A DNA stretch of 52,480 nt from Lactifluus volemus (lineage: Eukaryota > Basidiomycota > Agaricomycetes > Russulales > Russulaceae). Of the stretch, positions 21,512-33,936 are shown piece by piece. The notes beneath the pieces are model-generated. The model was not told the origin of the DNA and ran no database searches. It was given only the letters and a program-made list of their open reading frames with translations. The first letter of the stretch is position 1. Each line of letters opens with the position of its first letter. The translations under genes were made by a program, and so were the position numbers. Location of the stretch: assembly GCA_022376515.1 (NCBI GenBank), contig WTXI01000254.1:1-52480 (forward strand), in the 5' to 3' direction.

Positions 21512-22537
21512 ATGTCGTACACCGGATTTTGGGATGAGATTCGCAAGATACCGCCAGTGACTCGTTTCTTGTGCGCCTCGTCGCTGGCCGTGTCGGTCCC
21601 AGTCATGATGCAACTTTTGAGTCCGTACAAAGTCGTCTTTGTCCGGGAACTGGTGACACGAAATTTCGAAGTACGTGACATATTGCGAGCATGCATCCAG
21701 GTCCTCATGATCTACGTAGCTGTGGAGGGTCTGGTCAAGCTTCTTTTTCGGAGGTCTCGGCTTTTCTGGTTTCTTATTATATCTGAACTCTAACACTTGG
21801 TTACAGGTCCAGGTTTAAGCTATATCTTTGACCTGGTCATGTTATAGTACGTCCCGATCCATTCTTATACTCCTTGTCCGAACGATCGCACTATTCAGTC
21901 GCTCGTCAAACTCACTCGAGCTCGAACGATACTCGCGGAGATCCCCAGATTATGCCTGGCAGTTGACCATCGCTGCAGGAGCAATATTAGTTCGTTTATG
22001 TATACTGCCGTACCTGAACGCTAAATCGATGCTTTTCCAGGCGCTCAATATCCCACTTGGCACATTTGTGCACTCGCGTGCCCTCATCGTCTGCCTTCTT
22101 TACCTTTCCTCTGCTCTTGCTCCCGCGGGCACCCAGTCATCTCTTATGGGACTCATCACCATCCCTATACAGTACCTTCCGTACGCCATGATTGGTGCGC
22201 ACTTTACTCGCCCTTAGCCTGACCTCCGCTCACCCAACTGCCAGGCTTGGATATGATTATGGGCGGCCCTAGCGCTGCAGCCATAAGTGTGACAGGTGCC
22301 GTCGTTGGTCACCTATGGTGGTGGTTGATCTATGGTGGGGACGGACAGGGACTCCCGGGGTTACGCGAGTTTGGCCTCGCACCGTCATGGGTCCGCGCTC
22401 TGGTGAGTGACGGTGCGGGGCCAAGTTTAGCGGGGACTGGGGTACATGCTACCCCACCTCGACAGCAACGGCAACCAACCGCCCGTATGACAGGATACAA
22501 CTGGGGAGGTTCAGGGCAAAGACTTGGGTCAGAATGA
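21512..22537 (+). CDS. DER1: Derlin (Der1-like ER rhomboid pseudoprotease), 273 aa
   Basis: Exons: 21512-21670, 21720-21753, 21807-21846, 21899-22194, 22245-22537, all GT-AG with the frame preserved. Derlins are ER-membrane proteins that help extract misfolded proteins for ERAD together with the Hrd1 ligase and Cdc48. Family marks: the IPPVTRFL N-terminal motif before helix 1 (residues about 11-18), the WR motif (LWRVWSSFFFGGPGLSYIFD) across exons 2-3, then the YSRRSPDYAWQL segment, the YLPYAMIGLDMIMGG segment and GHLWWWL near the last helix. The C-terminus is Gly/Pro/Gln-rich and ends in NWGGSGQRLG, as in derlins whose tails recruit Cdc48/p97. Rhomboid catalytic residues are not expected in this family. 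It converges on URA5 with 68 bp between the stop codons. Confidence 0.93.
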
Positions 22538-22605
22538 GGTGTATGTTTTGTCACGCACGACTATCACACATGGTGTCATTCGATATAGAACTAGCCATAT
22601 TGGAT

Positions 22606-23353
22606 TTAGTCTTTGACGCCAAACTGCTCCCAATACGCCTGCATTCGTCCGATGTCCTCGTACCGTCCCTTGTTTTTCAACCATGTGATCAAGTCTCGCA
22701 CGCGAAGGATGGCCTGGACGCGCCCTTCTCCGCCGAGCTCCAGTTCCAGTTCCTTGATAGCGCTTCTTCCTTCGTACCCTATCTCCTCACGATCCAGTGC
22801 CAGCAAGACGCCGACAACTTCTCCCCCAGCTTGGCGTATCATGTCGAGGGCACCGCGGATTGCAGTCCCAGCTGTCATGACGTCATCAAGCACGAGTACA
22901 CGCTTCCCCGCGACGGGAACGCCGACCATGCGACCACCCTCGCCATGATCCTTGGCCTCCTTGCGATCATACGCAAAGCCAACGTCAATTTGATGTTGTG
23001 TATGTAAGAGAACGGCGGTAATAGCGGCGAGGGATATACCCTTATAGGCTGGCCCGAATATGACGTCGAACATTGGGAGTTTCCGAGGCCCGGTGGTTGA
23101 GAGGGCTTTGACGATAGTGTGGGCATAAGCGGTGCATAATGTGTTGAGGAGTGGCCCAGTTGAGATGAGACCCGCGTTAAAAAAATAAGGTGAAACACTG
23201 GTAAATGAATTGGGATGTTAGGGCGTTGTCAAGCCACATCAATACAATACTTTCTCACCGTCCTGATTTAAGGGTGAACGTGCCAAACTTGAGAGCGCCT
23301 ACCGTAAGCGAGTCATTGACCAACTGTATCTGGTAGTTTTCTAGGACGGACAT
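22606..23353 (-). CDS. URA5: Orotate phosphoribosyltransferase, 228 aa
   Basis: Exons on the minus strand: 23353-23259 and 23197-22606, with a 61-nt GT-AG intron. The enzyme converts orotate plus PRPP to orotidine 5'-monophosphate in de novo pyrimidine synthesis and acts in the cytosol as a homodimer. Marks: FTLKSGR..SPYFFNAG at the N-terminus (spanning the intron), the flexible catalytic loop DRKEAKDHGEGG (about residues 109-120), and the PRPP-binding motif VLDDVMTAGTA (about 134-144). Its length matches fungal URA5. The ATG at 23353 gives the expected MSVLENYQIQLVN start; an upstream in-frame ATG would add an unrelated leader. No key residue appears to be missing. Confidence 0.95.
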
Positions 23354-23598
23354 GGTTGTAGGGTACTGTAATGCGTCGGCCTCAAGGCGTCGAGGCCTAG
23401 ACCTAACAGGTGAGACAGCACCGTGATCGTGGGTATCCAATTTATCCGCTATTTTACCCCAGACTCCACATACCCCCGGAACTCACCGGGCGGGTACCAT
23501 CGTCCTCGTACTAATACTCCTTACAAACCCACACCCTAGTCTATGCATAATTCTCTGCATGAGCTTCCCCCCGACTTCCTTCTACCCAACTTGAACTA

Positions 23599-26500
23599 AT
23601 GCCGCCCGCTCTCCTCTCCGCTGCTTTCTTAAGCTATTTTCTCCCCAGACGGGACTCATCCGATAGGCCTGCCTCGGTGCCTGACTCAGGAGACCCAGAG
23701 AAGGTAGATCCAAATACTTCAGGCTCGGGTCAAGACCAGTCCTTCAACGAGGAGAATAATGACAGAGACGATCCCGACGAAGTCCTCGATGACTTTGATG
23801 AACAGGAGGATACTATCGCTCCCGAAGGAGCAGAGGAGGATCAGGAGGAGGAGGATCGTCCGAGACAGGGCGTGTCTCTTACACCTTCGACGACAATGTC
23901 GTCTACCTTCAGCACTTCTGTGCGGCCTGCCCTTCCCAAGTGTCTGGTCAAGTTTCACGAGACACTCTTCGGAGCTAGTCAAGAACGCCAAGTTCACGCA
24001 CCGAGCTATCGTCGCATCCCTATCTTATCCGGAATCCTCATCCCCTTTTCTATCCTTCTCCAAATTCCCGGTCTGACAGAACACTGGTATGTTCGGACAA
24101 GCAACGGCCAGACCGTTCAAACGAGCAAGAATTCCGCGATATTGACCGTCTCTTTGGCCTTCTCTATGGCATTGGCTGTGATTGCGAATATTGCCCTCAT
24201 CAACCGATTTCTGGAAAGAACGGTCAAGAGAAGCACCATTATCTGTATTGTAGCACTCTCCCTGCATGGTGAGTTTTTCTTTTGATGTGCCTCCGCATAG
24301 CACAGCTCAGCGTCCTCAGATATACTGAATATGGTCACTGTGATTGTATTTGGCACTAAGCACCCAGTCGATAACGGTTTCTCATACGGCGAAGCATTCT
24401 GGATGACCACATGTTCAACTATTGTATCTATGATCACAAATTTGACTCTGATTTGGGACATTCTCCGAACGCCTAACTTCTCCGCAGCCGGTATGTTCCT
24501 TTTCCTGTTCTGTTTTGCTATCATGGACTTAACCCACTGGTCCCACTCAAGGCAGCGGCGTAACACGCAAGCAACGCTCTCTTGTTATCATTATAATCAC
24601 CTTTCTGATTTACCTCGCACTGGGTGCATTAATCACTTCAATCATGATGTCCCTCACCTTCCTCAACGGCCTATTCTTCACCGTCGTCACAACCCTCACC
24701 ATTGGCTTCGGTGACATCGTACCGAAAACGTCGTCGCAGCGCTTCGTCGTTTGCTTCTATGCCGTGTTTGGTATCATCATACTTGGCGCTGGAGTACGCC
24801 TCACGTCTGAGGCTATTATAGAAGGTCTTGAGGTCGGCTATCGCATACGCTTGCGAGAATACAGGAGGCGCCGGCGTGAAAGAAAAGACGAGCGCAAACA
24901 GGTACGCCGCTGGCGGGCAGCTGTGGAGGAACGCCTTGTCGAACGCGGACTTGACGTGTGGACGGCTGATAAGCCTACGATTGGGCCATCGCCTGCTCTA
25001 CCGAACACGCGGCCGACGCTGAGTCGCCGAGGGACGTTTGGGGTGGGGCAGGCAATGTACTTGAATACGGAGGCGCTTCCTCCAGATGTATTGGAGTCAG
25101 CCGCACAGGAGGCTGGTGTGCCAGCCGAGAAGTTTATCGGACGTAAGTTTGGAAGGCGCGCTCGGCAGCAGCAGCCGCAGCATCACCACCACGGCTCTCA
25201 ACAGCAACAGGGTGCCAGTGATGAACCTCAACCCAGCCGGAGTGGGCGGGTGCCTCTCGACTTTACTTGGACGCTCGATGATGGGATACGTCTGGAGCAC
25301 AAGTGGCGATGCGTATCGTGGATTGGCCCATTATGGGAGAGGTTTCGCCAGGCACTGCGTCACTCGAGTTCCCAGCAAGCCCCACGTGAAGAGTTTACTC
25401 ACAAGGACATGATGATGGTGCTTAAGCAAGATGAGCGTCGATCACTGTACACCAAGGTCTGTCACGTGCTCGTTTGTAATGATACCGAGGGATACCGAGT
25501 CACTTGTTAGCTTGGAATGGCGTGGACCCTGTTCTTCATTTTTTGGACCGTAAGTAGTCTCTGGCTAACTCTGAACACCGGGATCAAACAATTTATGTTG
25601 AACTACTTTTCAAGATTGGCTCTCTCATCTTTTCCAAGACAGAGGGATGGACTTACGGCATTGGGATGTATTTCTGTGAGCTCTACTATAATTGTATTAT
25701 TCTACCTGACACAAACGTATCGCAGGTTTCATTGCTTTCACGACCATCGGATACGGTGACTATGCTCCTCAAACTGAGCTTGGACGTGCCATATTCGTCT
25801 TCTGGGCTTTATTCGGAGTTGGTACCATGACCGTTCTCTTTGCTGGTGTGTCATCCGAACTATGCATTTTCCATTCTTGACGGCTTTGTGTGCCCCACTG
25901 GTAGTTCTTACCGATGCCTTTTCTTCTGGGTATCGCTGCGTTACACGCAGCAAGTCGTTTGATCGCGCCGTCAGTCGGTATCGTCGTGGTCAGGATCAAG
26001 CCATGCGAAATGAGAAGGGTGGGGCGCACAGCCGAAGACTCTCACAGCTAATACCGGCATTGAAGGCTAATCTTGCCCAAATCCCGCCATCACAGGTCGT
26101 ACGGCCTGATAGTGCATCCACATCCTCGCTGACCCTCGCAGAGGTGGAAGCGTGTCTGCGTTCTCGGTTAGAGCTGCTCCCCGAGATGATGTTGAACGAG
26201 GTGCTCAGACTGCGTGATCATACGCGGTACTTCCTTATTGCCAACGGACACGTCGATGCGTTGAGTCCGCAAGCGGAGTCTATGGGGAGGCAACAAGTTC
26301 TCGATTTATCCAGAGAGAACGCCATACCCGAGGAGATGAAAGAACTGCTTGATGACATTGCGCAGGAGGAAGGGCTCGAGGGGCGGCTAAAGCGAGAGGT
26401 GTGGGATGATGTCCACGCCAGAAACGTGAGTTTTGTTTTGTTTCACATCGCCCTAAGTGGGGTACCTGACTGTGATGCTGTCAGACGCTGTTTGTGCTTA

Positions 26501-26781
26501 GCCTTGAGAGTGAGTATCCAGTCACTATATTGTCCTGCCGGGTTACGCTGACAATGATATATTTAGAAGGGGCGCGGAGGATGGTTGAAGCTGCTGAGCT
26601 TGCACTAGGTACAATGGCGAAACGTAACCAGCTACTTCCCCAAGAAGAGCGTGTCGATGAAGGCACGGAGAAGACCAGTGATGGCAAGGAACCTGCTGAA
26701 CCGGTCGAAGCCAACGGGAGTGCGTTATTAATTGGGACGAAAGATCAAGATCCATCGCCAAGTCCGCCCGATTCAGGTTAA
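23599..26781 (+). CDS. TOK-type outward-rectifying K+ channel, copy A, 908 aa
   Basis: Exons: 23599-24268, 24320-24490, 24552-25456, 25511-25549, 25615-25675, 25726-25845, 25905-26425, 26485-26509, 26567-26781. Fungal TOK channels have eight helices and two pore loops in one chain and pass K+ outward across the plasma membrane. Here an acidic, probably disordered N-terminus (to about 110) is followed by four hydrophobic segments, then helix 5, pore loop 1 with TIGFGD (330-335), helix 6, a long Arg/Gln-rich cytosolic linker (about 370-582), helix 7, pore loop 2 with TIGYGD (622-627) and helix 8, then a charged cytosolic tail. Both selectivity filters are intact. A linker of about 30 residues around 690-720 is absent from copy B. 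It is longer than yeast Tok1, mainly because of the linker and tails. The tandem paralog at 28238 has the same nine-exon structure. Confidence 0.9.
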
Positions 26782-28237
26782 GCGAATGAGTGTATAGATA
26801 CCGGCCTTCCGACTCGGAGGCCCGTACTGTACATACTGTACTGTAAAACTTTACTACTATGACCGATGTAATGCGGGCTCATTTTTGACCCTCTTGCGTC
26901 GAGACGAGTTTGAAATCTCGTCCTCGGACCTCTGCAGTGTTCGGAGACGTCCTTTTTGCAATTCAACTTGCATTGGGTAACCCTCTCGGGTCCCGTGATT
27001 TCCCCCTCGTTGTTTTGTCTTGGCCACTGGACCCTCTTTGGGTTGCTAGTGTTGACCGGAACTAACTATTGAATTGCTGTGGATGGCTGCCATCTGAGTC
27101 AGTGTCACACGAACCATAGGTCTGCATTGCTTTTATTTAAGCCTGCTTCCACCCAAAAATACACCTCGCTGGCTGGTGAACCGGTGACCTTTTAGCTTTA
27201 GACTATCTGATGTAGGGTCACAACCTTTTCGCTTTGGGCGAGGTGGGACATGCCGTGAGAAGGTTTGTTGGGAAATAAGGCAAAAAAGGATGGCCGAGTC
27301 TGACCTGCCTCAGCTTGCTTCAAGTAGAGTCTAGAAAGGCTACTCTACCTAGGGAGGCTGATTGGTACGGGGAAGTGATTTAATTCTAGTTGGGACGCGT
27401 TGAACTTCAATTCGGAGCTAAGTTACTGAGGTTGGGCAGGTAAGAAGTAGGAGGGAGGCCCAATTCAATGCTTTACCTTTACCCACGAGTTCAGCTGATT
27501 TCGGGCTGTTGGTCAATTGTTATTATGAGACGAAGCAAAAATAGTTTTGAGGGGGATCGTATCGGGGTTGAGCTCTCGACGCAGCTGCCGTCCGGCGACA
27601 GGAAACGTCGTCATAAACATGATGCGTCACCTAATACTGAGTACTGGAAAGAATCCTCCGACTGACTGTCGAAGGGAATCACAAGGTCGTATGGTCTCGT
27701 AAGAAGTGCTATCGCCCCCAAACGGGAAGGAAGGAGCCGGGCCGCGGGCTGGTGCTAGTGACTGGCCTCGTTGGCCCGTGGCTTGACCTTCCTTCTCACT
27801 GGAAAGCAAGTCTTCCCAAACTTGTCGGGCTGTGCGATCGAAGCTAGTCTAAAGGACGTGCATACGACGTTCACTTGACCAGCATCTCGCACGGTAAAGG
27901 ATGCTCGCTTCTCGAGAAATGAATTCCACACTACGGTATGACAGCCCAGCGAGGCATGTCGATAGGAATAGGAGGAAGCAGCAGTGCGAATGCGGAAACG
28001 GCGTTTACGTTGATTGTAGGGAACGTCGAGAACACGCAAGTGCATCATGGCACCATGATCATGTTTTGAGGAGTTGGAAATGCGAGGTCTTGTAAAATCG
28101 GTAAGAGAAAAAGAGACCCTTTACCCCGTGCTGCTCGATTCCCCCTTCTCTTCACATATGCATGCCCCTACATCGATCATACCTGGCATATATCTGCCTG
28201 GGCTTCCCTCTGACTTCTTTGAGCCGAACTGCCAGCG
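26782..28237. other. Spacer between the two channel genes
   Basis: The first 250 bp or so share short blocks (such as GTGTATAGAT and a CGGAGACGTCC stretch) with the sequence downstream of copy B, so the duplicated unit included the 3' flank. The rest has no recognisable gene. Confidence 0.55.
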
Positions 28238-31200
28238 ATGCCGCCCCCTTTACTCTTCGCTACGTTCTTAAGCCATTTTTTCAACAGACGGGAGTCGTCG
28301 TCGAATGGGCCTAACTCGGTGCCTGACTCGGGAGATACAGAGAAGATGAACCCTGGTTCAGGCTCGAGTCAAGAGCAGTCCTTCAACTTGGAGAATAATG
28401 ACGGGCACTATCCTGAAGACGAATTTCTCGATGACTTTGACGAATTTGACCAGGAGGATATTATCGCCCCCAAAGGAGCAGAGGAGGGTCGTCTCGATCG
28501 TCCGGGCCAGGGAATTCCTCCTATAACTATGACGACCGCGTTGTTTTCCATCAGCACTTCTGTGCGGCCTGCCCTTCCTAGGTGTCTGGTCAAGTTTCAC
28601 GAGATTCTCTTCGGGACTCATCACGAACGCGAAGTTCATGCACCGAGCTATCGTAGCATCCCTATCTTATCCGGAACTCTCATCCCCTTTTCTATCCTTC
28701 TCGAAATTCCTGGTCTAACAGATCCCTGGTATGTTCGTACAAGCAACGGTCAGAACGTTCAAACGAGCAAGAATTCCGCGATATTGACCGTCGCTTTGGC
28801 CTTCTCTGTGACATTGGCTGTGATAGCAAATATTGCCCTCGTCACTCGATTTCTGGAAAAAGCCGTCAAGAGGAGCACCATTATCTGTATTGTAGCACTG
28901 TCCCTACATGGTGAGTTTCCTTTTGATGTGCTTCAGCATGGTACACACTACCGCCTTCAGACATACTGAATATCGTCACTCTGCTTATATTCGGCATTGA
29001 GCATCGTTTCGGTAACGACTTCACCTACGGCGAAGCATTCTGGATGACCATATGCTCAACTATCATGTCCATGACGACAAATTTGACTCTAATTTCGGAC
29101 TTTCTCAGAACACCTGACTTATCCGCAGCTGGTATGTTCATTTTCCTGTTCTGTTTTGTTATTATGTACTAAGCTCTCTCAAGGCAGCGGCCTAACACGC
29201 AAGCAACGCTCTCTTGTTATCATTACAATCATCTTCCTGATTTACCTCGCACTGGGTGCATTAATCACTTCACTCATGATGTCACTCACTTTCGTCAACG
29301 GCCTATTCTTCACCGTCGTCACAACCCTTACCATTGGCTTTGGTGACATCGTACCGAAAACGTCGTCGCAGCGCTTCGTCGTTTGCTTCTATGCCGTGTT
29401 TGGTATCATCATACTTGGCGCTGGAGTACGTCTCACGTCTGAGGCTATTATAGAGGGGCTCGAGGTCGGTTATCGCATACGCTTGCGGGAATACAGGAAG
29501 CGCCGGCGTGAAAGAAAAGCCGAGCGTGAACAAATACGCCGCTGGCAGGCAGCTGTGGAGGAACGGCTTGTCGAACGTGGACTTAACGTGTGGACGGCTG
29601 ATAAGCCTACGATTGGGCCATCACCTGCTCTACCGAACACGCGACCGACGCTGAGTCGCCGAGGGACGTTTGGGGTGCAGGCGAAGTACTTGAATACGGA
29701 GGCGCTTCCTCCAGATGTATTGGAGTTAGCCGCACAGAAGGCTGGTGTGCCAGCCGAGAAGTTTATCGGACGTAAGTTTGGAAGGCGCGCTCGGCAACAG
29801 AAGCATCACCATCATGGCTCTCAACAGCAACAGGGTGATGAATCTCAACCCAGCGGGAGTGGGCAGGTGCCTCTCGACTTTACTTGGTCACTCGATGACT
29901 GGACGCATGTGGAACTCCAGCAACAACGTGCATCATGGATCAGCTCAATATGGGAGAAGATTCGCCAGGCACTGCGTCTGAGAGCCCAGCAAGCCCCAAG
30001 TGAAGAGTTAACGCACCAGGACGTGATGAATGTGCTCAAGAGAGATGAGCGTCGATCATTGTATATCAAGGTCCGTCACCGTTTCATTGTAATCATACTT
30101 ACGGTTACTGAGTCACTTGTTAGCTTGGAATGACGTGGGCCTTGTTCTTCACTTTTTGGACCGTAAGTTGTCTCTGGCTACCGCTGAACACCCCGATCAA
30201 ACAATTTATGTTGAACTACTTTTCAAGATTGGCTCTGTCATCTTTTCCAAGACGGAGAGATGGAGCTACGGCACTGCGATGTATATCTGTGAGATCTACT
30301 ATAGCTATTTTATTCTACCTGATACAAACGGACTACAGGCTTCATTGCATTCACGACCATCGGATACGGTGACTTTGCTCCTCGAACTGCCCTTGGACGT
30401 GCCATATTCATCTTCTGGGCCTTATTTGGGGTTGGTACCATGACCGTTCTTTTTGCTGGTATGTCGTCGGACCTATGCTTTCCCTTTCTTATTCTTTGGG
30501 GCGTAGTTCTTTCCGATGCCTTTTCTTCTGGCTATCGCCGCGTTACACACAATAAGGTGTTTGATCGCGCCGTCAATCAGTATCGTCGTAGCCAGGATCA
30601 AGCCATGCGAAACGTGATTGGCAAACAGGGCGGATCGTACGGGCACACGCTAGCAGAGGTGGAGGCGAGCCTACAATCTCGGTTAGAGCAGCTCCCCGAG
30701 ATGATGTTGGATGAAGTGCTCAGATTGCGCGATCATACGCGGTACTTCCTTATCGCCAACGGACTCACCGACGCATTGAGTCTGCATATGGTGCCGATGG
30801 GGAGGGACGAGGTACTCAAATTATCCAGAGAGAATACCATACCCGAGGAGATGAAAAAGCTCCTTGATGAAATTGCGCAGGAGGGAGGATCCGAGGTGCG
30901 GCTAAAACGAGAGGTGTGGGATGATGTTCACGCGAGAAATGTGAGTACTTTTGTTTCATGACGTCGGCGTAAAGAGTAGGGTATCTCACATGTGACATTT
31001 CCAGACGCTGTTTGTGCTTAGCCTTGAGAGTGAGTAACTTATGAGCTACCCGCAAGGTCATGCTGATGATGATATCGTTTAGAAGGGGCGCGGAGGATGG
31101 TTGAAGCGGCTGAGCTCGCACGCGGCACGCTTGCGAGGCGCAACCAGCTACGTCCTGCTCTGGCAGAAGAGCCTGAGCGTGTCGATGAAGGCGTGGAGAA

Positions 31201-31249
31201 GACAGCTGATGGTAACGAATCTGGTACGGCCATAGGGAGTGCCCTTTAA
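28238..31249 (+). CDS. TOK-type outward-rectifying K+ channel, copy B, 858 aa
   Basis: Exons: 28238-28910, 28961-29131, 29184-30070, 30124-30162, 30228-30288, 30339-30458, 30507-30940, 31005-31029, 31083-31249. It has the same family, topology and intron positions as copy A, with filters TIGFGD (331-336) and TIGYGD (617-622). Similarity to A is highest through helix 5, pore loop 1, helix 6 and the proximal linker. It is lower in the acidic N-terminus, the linker before helix 7, and the C-terminal tail, where B is shorter. No stop, frameshift or lost splice site is visible, so both copies are predicted to be functional. Different tails suggest different gating or partners, but that is inference. 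Confidence 0.9.
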
Positions 31250-31924
31250 ACATGGAAGAAAGATCTCTTTTGCCATTACCAAATTCCACCTGACTCGGGT
31301 TACTATAATGCGTGTATAGATCGGCATGCCTTCCGAGGCCCATACATGGCTTACTAGTATAAACCTATTATCGCCAATGTTAGTGGCCTCAGGCTATCTA
31401 TTTATTTTTGCCTTGTTGCGTCGAGTCGGATCGGAGACGTCCCCTTTGCCATTTCACCTGCGCTGGGCACTGGGACTACCTTTGGGCGGCCCTTCTTTTG
31501 CTGGAGGATGTCATGAACAGTGGCCGACTCGTACATACTCACTCTTCCGCTTGCTTGACAATTGAAAAGAGGTATGAACCCCCGAGAGCTGCAGACTTCC
31601 GTCATCTGTGGGTACACCGATTACCTCGCTACCGCGCACTGGGAAACGGTCGTCACGATTATGAAAGGGGGAAAACCGGGCCACAAAAGATAAAAGGTAT
31701 GCGATGTCAGCATAGAGCTGCTATGCAAGGTATCCTCAGAAGAAGAAATAATTACTTTGTAAGTATTGGAATGATTCGTGAAAAACGTGAAGATCGTATT
31801 CAACGTCGTAAAATGTGGTCGTTAACGGAACATCCAAGTTAGGAAGAGAAAGAATAGAGCGTGCATAGACGAGCCAGAAATCATGCGGGAATGTTTCGTT
31901 TTCGTAGGTAAGGGAGAGCAGGGT
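31250..31924. other. Spacer downstream of channel copy B, no gene recognised
   Basis: It contains 3'-flank sequence related to that of copy A. An open frame at 31408-31842 has no family resemblance and no promoter, and I do not call it a gene. Confidence 0.5.
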
Positions 31925-33845
31925 TCAAGGTCTCAGGCTTCGCCCCGTGACGTGCTTCAATACCACCTGTAACACGACTGTACACACCCCGAGACCGACG
32001 AGGAGCACGTACGAAGGAAGGTCAGACACCGTTGTAGGGCCGAGGTCAACCGCGTGACAGTGCGCCGCGACGTGATTCTTGGTATCCGAGTCGGCGGACT
32101 CATGCTGCGTCACATACTCCCGCTTCTCCTCCACTTTTCCTCGCTTGTTGGGTACCTCCGCCAACGGCACCACATCACCAGTATCATGAACCTCGAGCCG
32201 TCGCTCCGGAGCCACCTCGACAGCTGTATCGTGCCTGTCTTCTTCGACTGTCCCCACTCGCGAGTCCTCCACGGCGCTCCACTCGACTTCCATAGCGTCC
32301 ACGCGCGCCTCGACCACTTCCAGCCTGCGCTTAAACTCTTCGAGTAGACATCGCGTTTCGTGCACCTCGTCCTCCAGCACGCATTCTTCCTCAGCCTCGG
32401 CTTCTTCAGTGCACGACTCCGCATCGGGCTGTACTACCCCTTCTGCATGAACGACCGCAAAGACATCGGCGAGCCTGCGTCCCGCGGCTTGTGTGTCGTC
32501 TTCAACGCCGCTGTTGTTGGATACCTCTCGCACGTGCCTGCCGACGCGTCTGCCTGTGCTGCGCGTGAAAACGTCGCAGGTATTCCTCCCTGCGTTGGCA
32601 GATCCCGGACCACTGCCACTACTGCCGCGGTCATCACGAGGCGGGCGCCGGACGGCTACGACGGTGTCATGAGTTTCGAGGCGGCGTACAGTGACCCCGA
32701 CATCAAATTCTTCCCAGGCGCGCCCGCCCCAGGAGTTGTCCTTTGGTACTGTGAGAGCGGGCTGGGCAGCCAGGAGGTCTTCGATGCTAGGTTCCTCGCC
32801 GACCGCCGCTTCCGCTGCGCGAAACTTATTTTCGTCATTGGAGGCACCACCGCAGGCGTCGACGATGTCTTCTTCTATCATCGCTACCAGGTCATGCTCG
32901 CCGAGCTCGCTCCCGCTGTCACTCTCTGATCCACATCGGCGGCTGGAGTCGGAGCTGCTCCCCACGCTCTCGCGCTCCCATTTATCGACCATCCCGCGGA
33001 CGCGTCCGTTTACGTTCGTAGACAGCCGCATGCGCCGCGAGCGGTAGCGCTCAGCGCTGGTGTCGGGGTCGGCGAGCTCACTGGCACGTGGGAGGTCAAG
33101 CGGACTGGAGAGCGAATCATTCTCCTCTGATTCCTGTTCTTGATCGGACGACTGGTTGTCCAACGTACGTCCTTGGGGGACGTTCTGTTGCAGGTTACTT
33201 GCCGCAGCGAGAAGAGCACGACGCCAGCGCGTGTTGACACCCAGACTAGACCAAAAATATTTTAATTCCAAAAAAAAAAGGTTGAGATGACACTCACGCT
33301 TTGAGATCTTCTTCAGTCCAGCGCAAGAATGTGCTTCCGTTGACGCCCTCGCGGCGAACCCATGACGCAATATCGCACGCCACACGTTCGGGGAGGCGCT
33401 CGCCGGATCGAATGCGCAGTGCAGTCGTCAGGTATTCCGAGAGTTGCGAGGACGCCCATGTCTCTGGGTCGAGCGATAGTTCCGAGGGTGATGCATGGTC
33501 ATTGTCGGCCAAGTACGATGGAAGCGTGTCTGCACGTGGTCTGCGAAGCGAGAGATCATCTTCGAATGGACTACGCTGGGAGTGAGTGGGAGAGCCAAGG
33601 GGGGAGGGCAAAGGAGATGCAAGGGCATTGGTGAGACTGGTAGAATAGCGGTGGCCACGATATTCATGCCTGCGATCTTTTGCATTGCGAGAGAGCGTGG
33701 TGGGAGGTGGCGTGTAAAAACACTTTGAAGGAGTGTTATTTCCAGAAGAGTTTGAGCGTGACAAGAGGGCGGTATGGGTAGTCTTTATGGCATAAGGATG
33801 AGGATTCGGTTTGAGAGCTAGGCCATGTTCACTGGCAGAAGCCAT
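31925..33845 (-). CDS. SAM-domain protein with C-terminal membrane anchor, 622 aa
   Basis: Exons on the minus strand: 33845-33298 and 33245-31925. The 52-nt intron splits the SAM domain and splicing restores WTEEDLKALGVNTRWRR. The N-terminal ~110 residues are Ser/Pro/Arg-rich. Residues about 125-200 look like a sterile alpha motif: W-SSQLSEYL start, then GVNGSTFLRWTEEDLKALGV and a closing RRALLAAASNL helix. A long acidic disordered region follows, then a Glu-rich coiled coil (about residues 495-545, EEAEAEEECVLEDEVHETRC). The last ~25 residues hold a single hydrophobic helix (YVLLVGLGVCTVVLQVVLKHV) with a short basic tail, as in tail-anchored proteins. I infer a cytosol-facing scaffold on an organelle membrane; the function is unknown. 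It is divergent to the exomer gene with 91 bp between the ATGs. Confidence 0.8.
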
Positions 33846-33936
33846 GGCTGGAGTGATTACATAAGCTTGTTCAATTCAATAATTTATTTCGACTTCGGTG
33901 ATTTCCGAAGCGAGTACCTTAGCTTGTCGACCTCAA

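Noticed and set aside
31408..31842. 144-codon frame downstream of channel copy B
   Set aside because: The flank is related to the copy A 3' flank, where no such frame is kept, and no domain is visible.
32360..32929. 189-codon frame antisense to the SAM protein
   Set aside because: It is a shadow of a GC-rich, Glu-rich coding region on the other strand, with no domain of its own.
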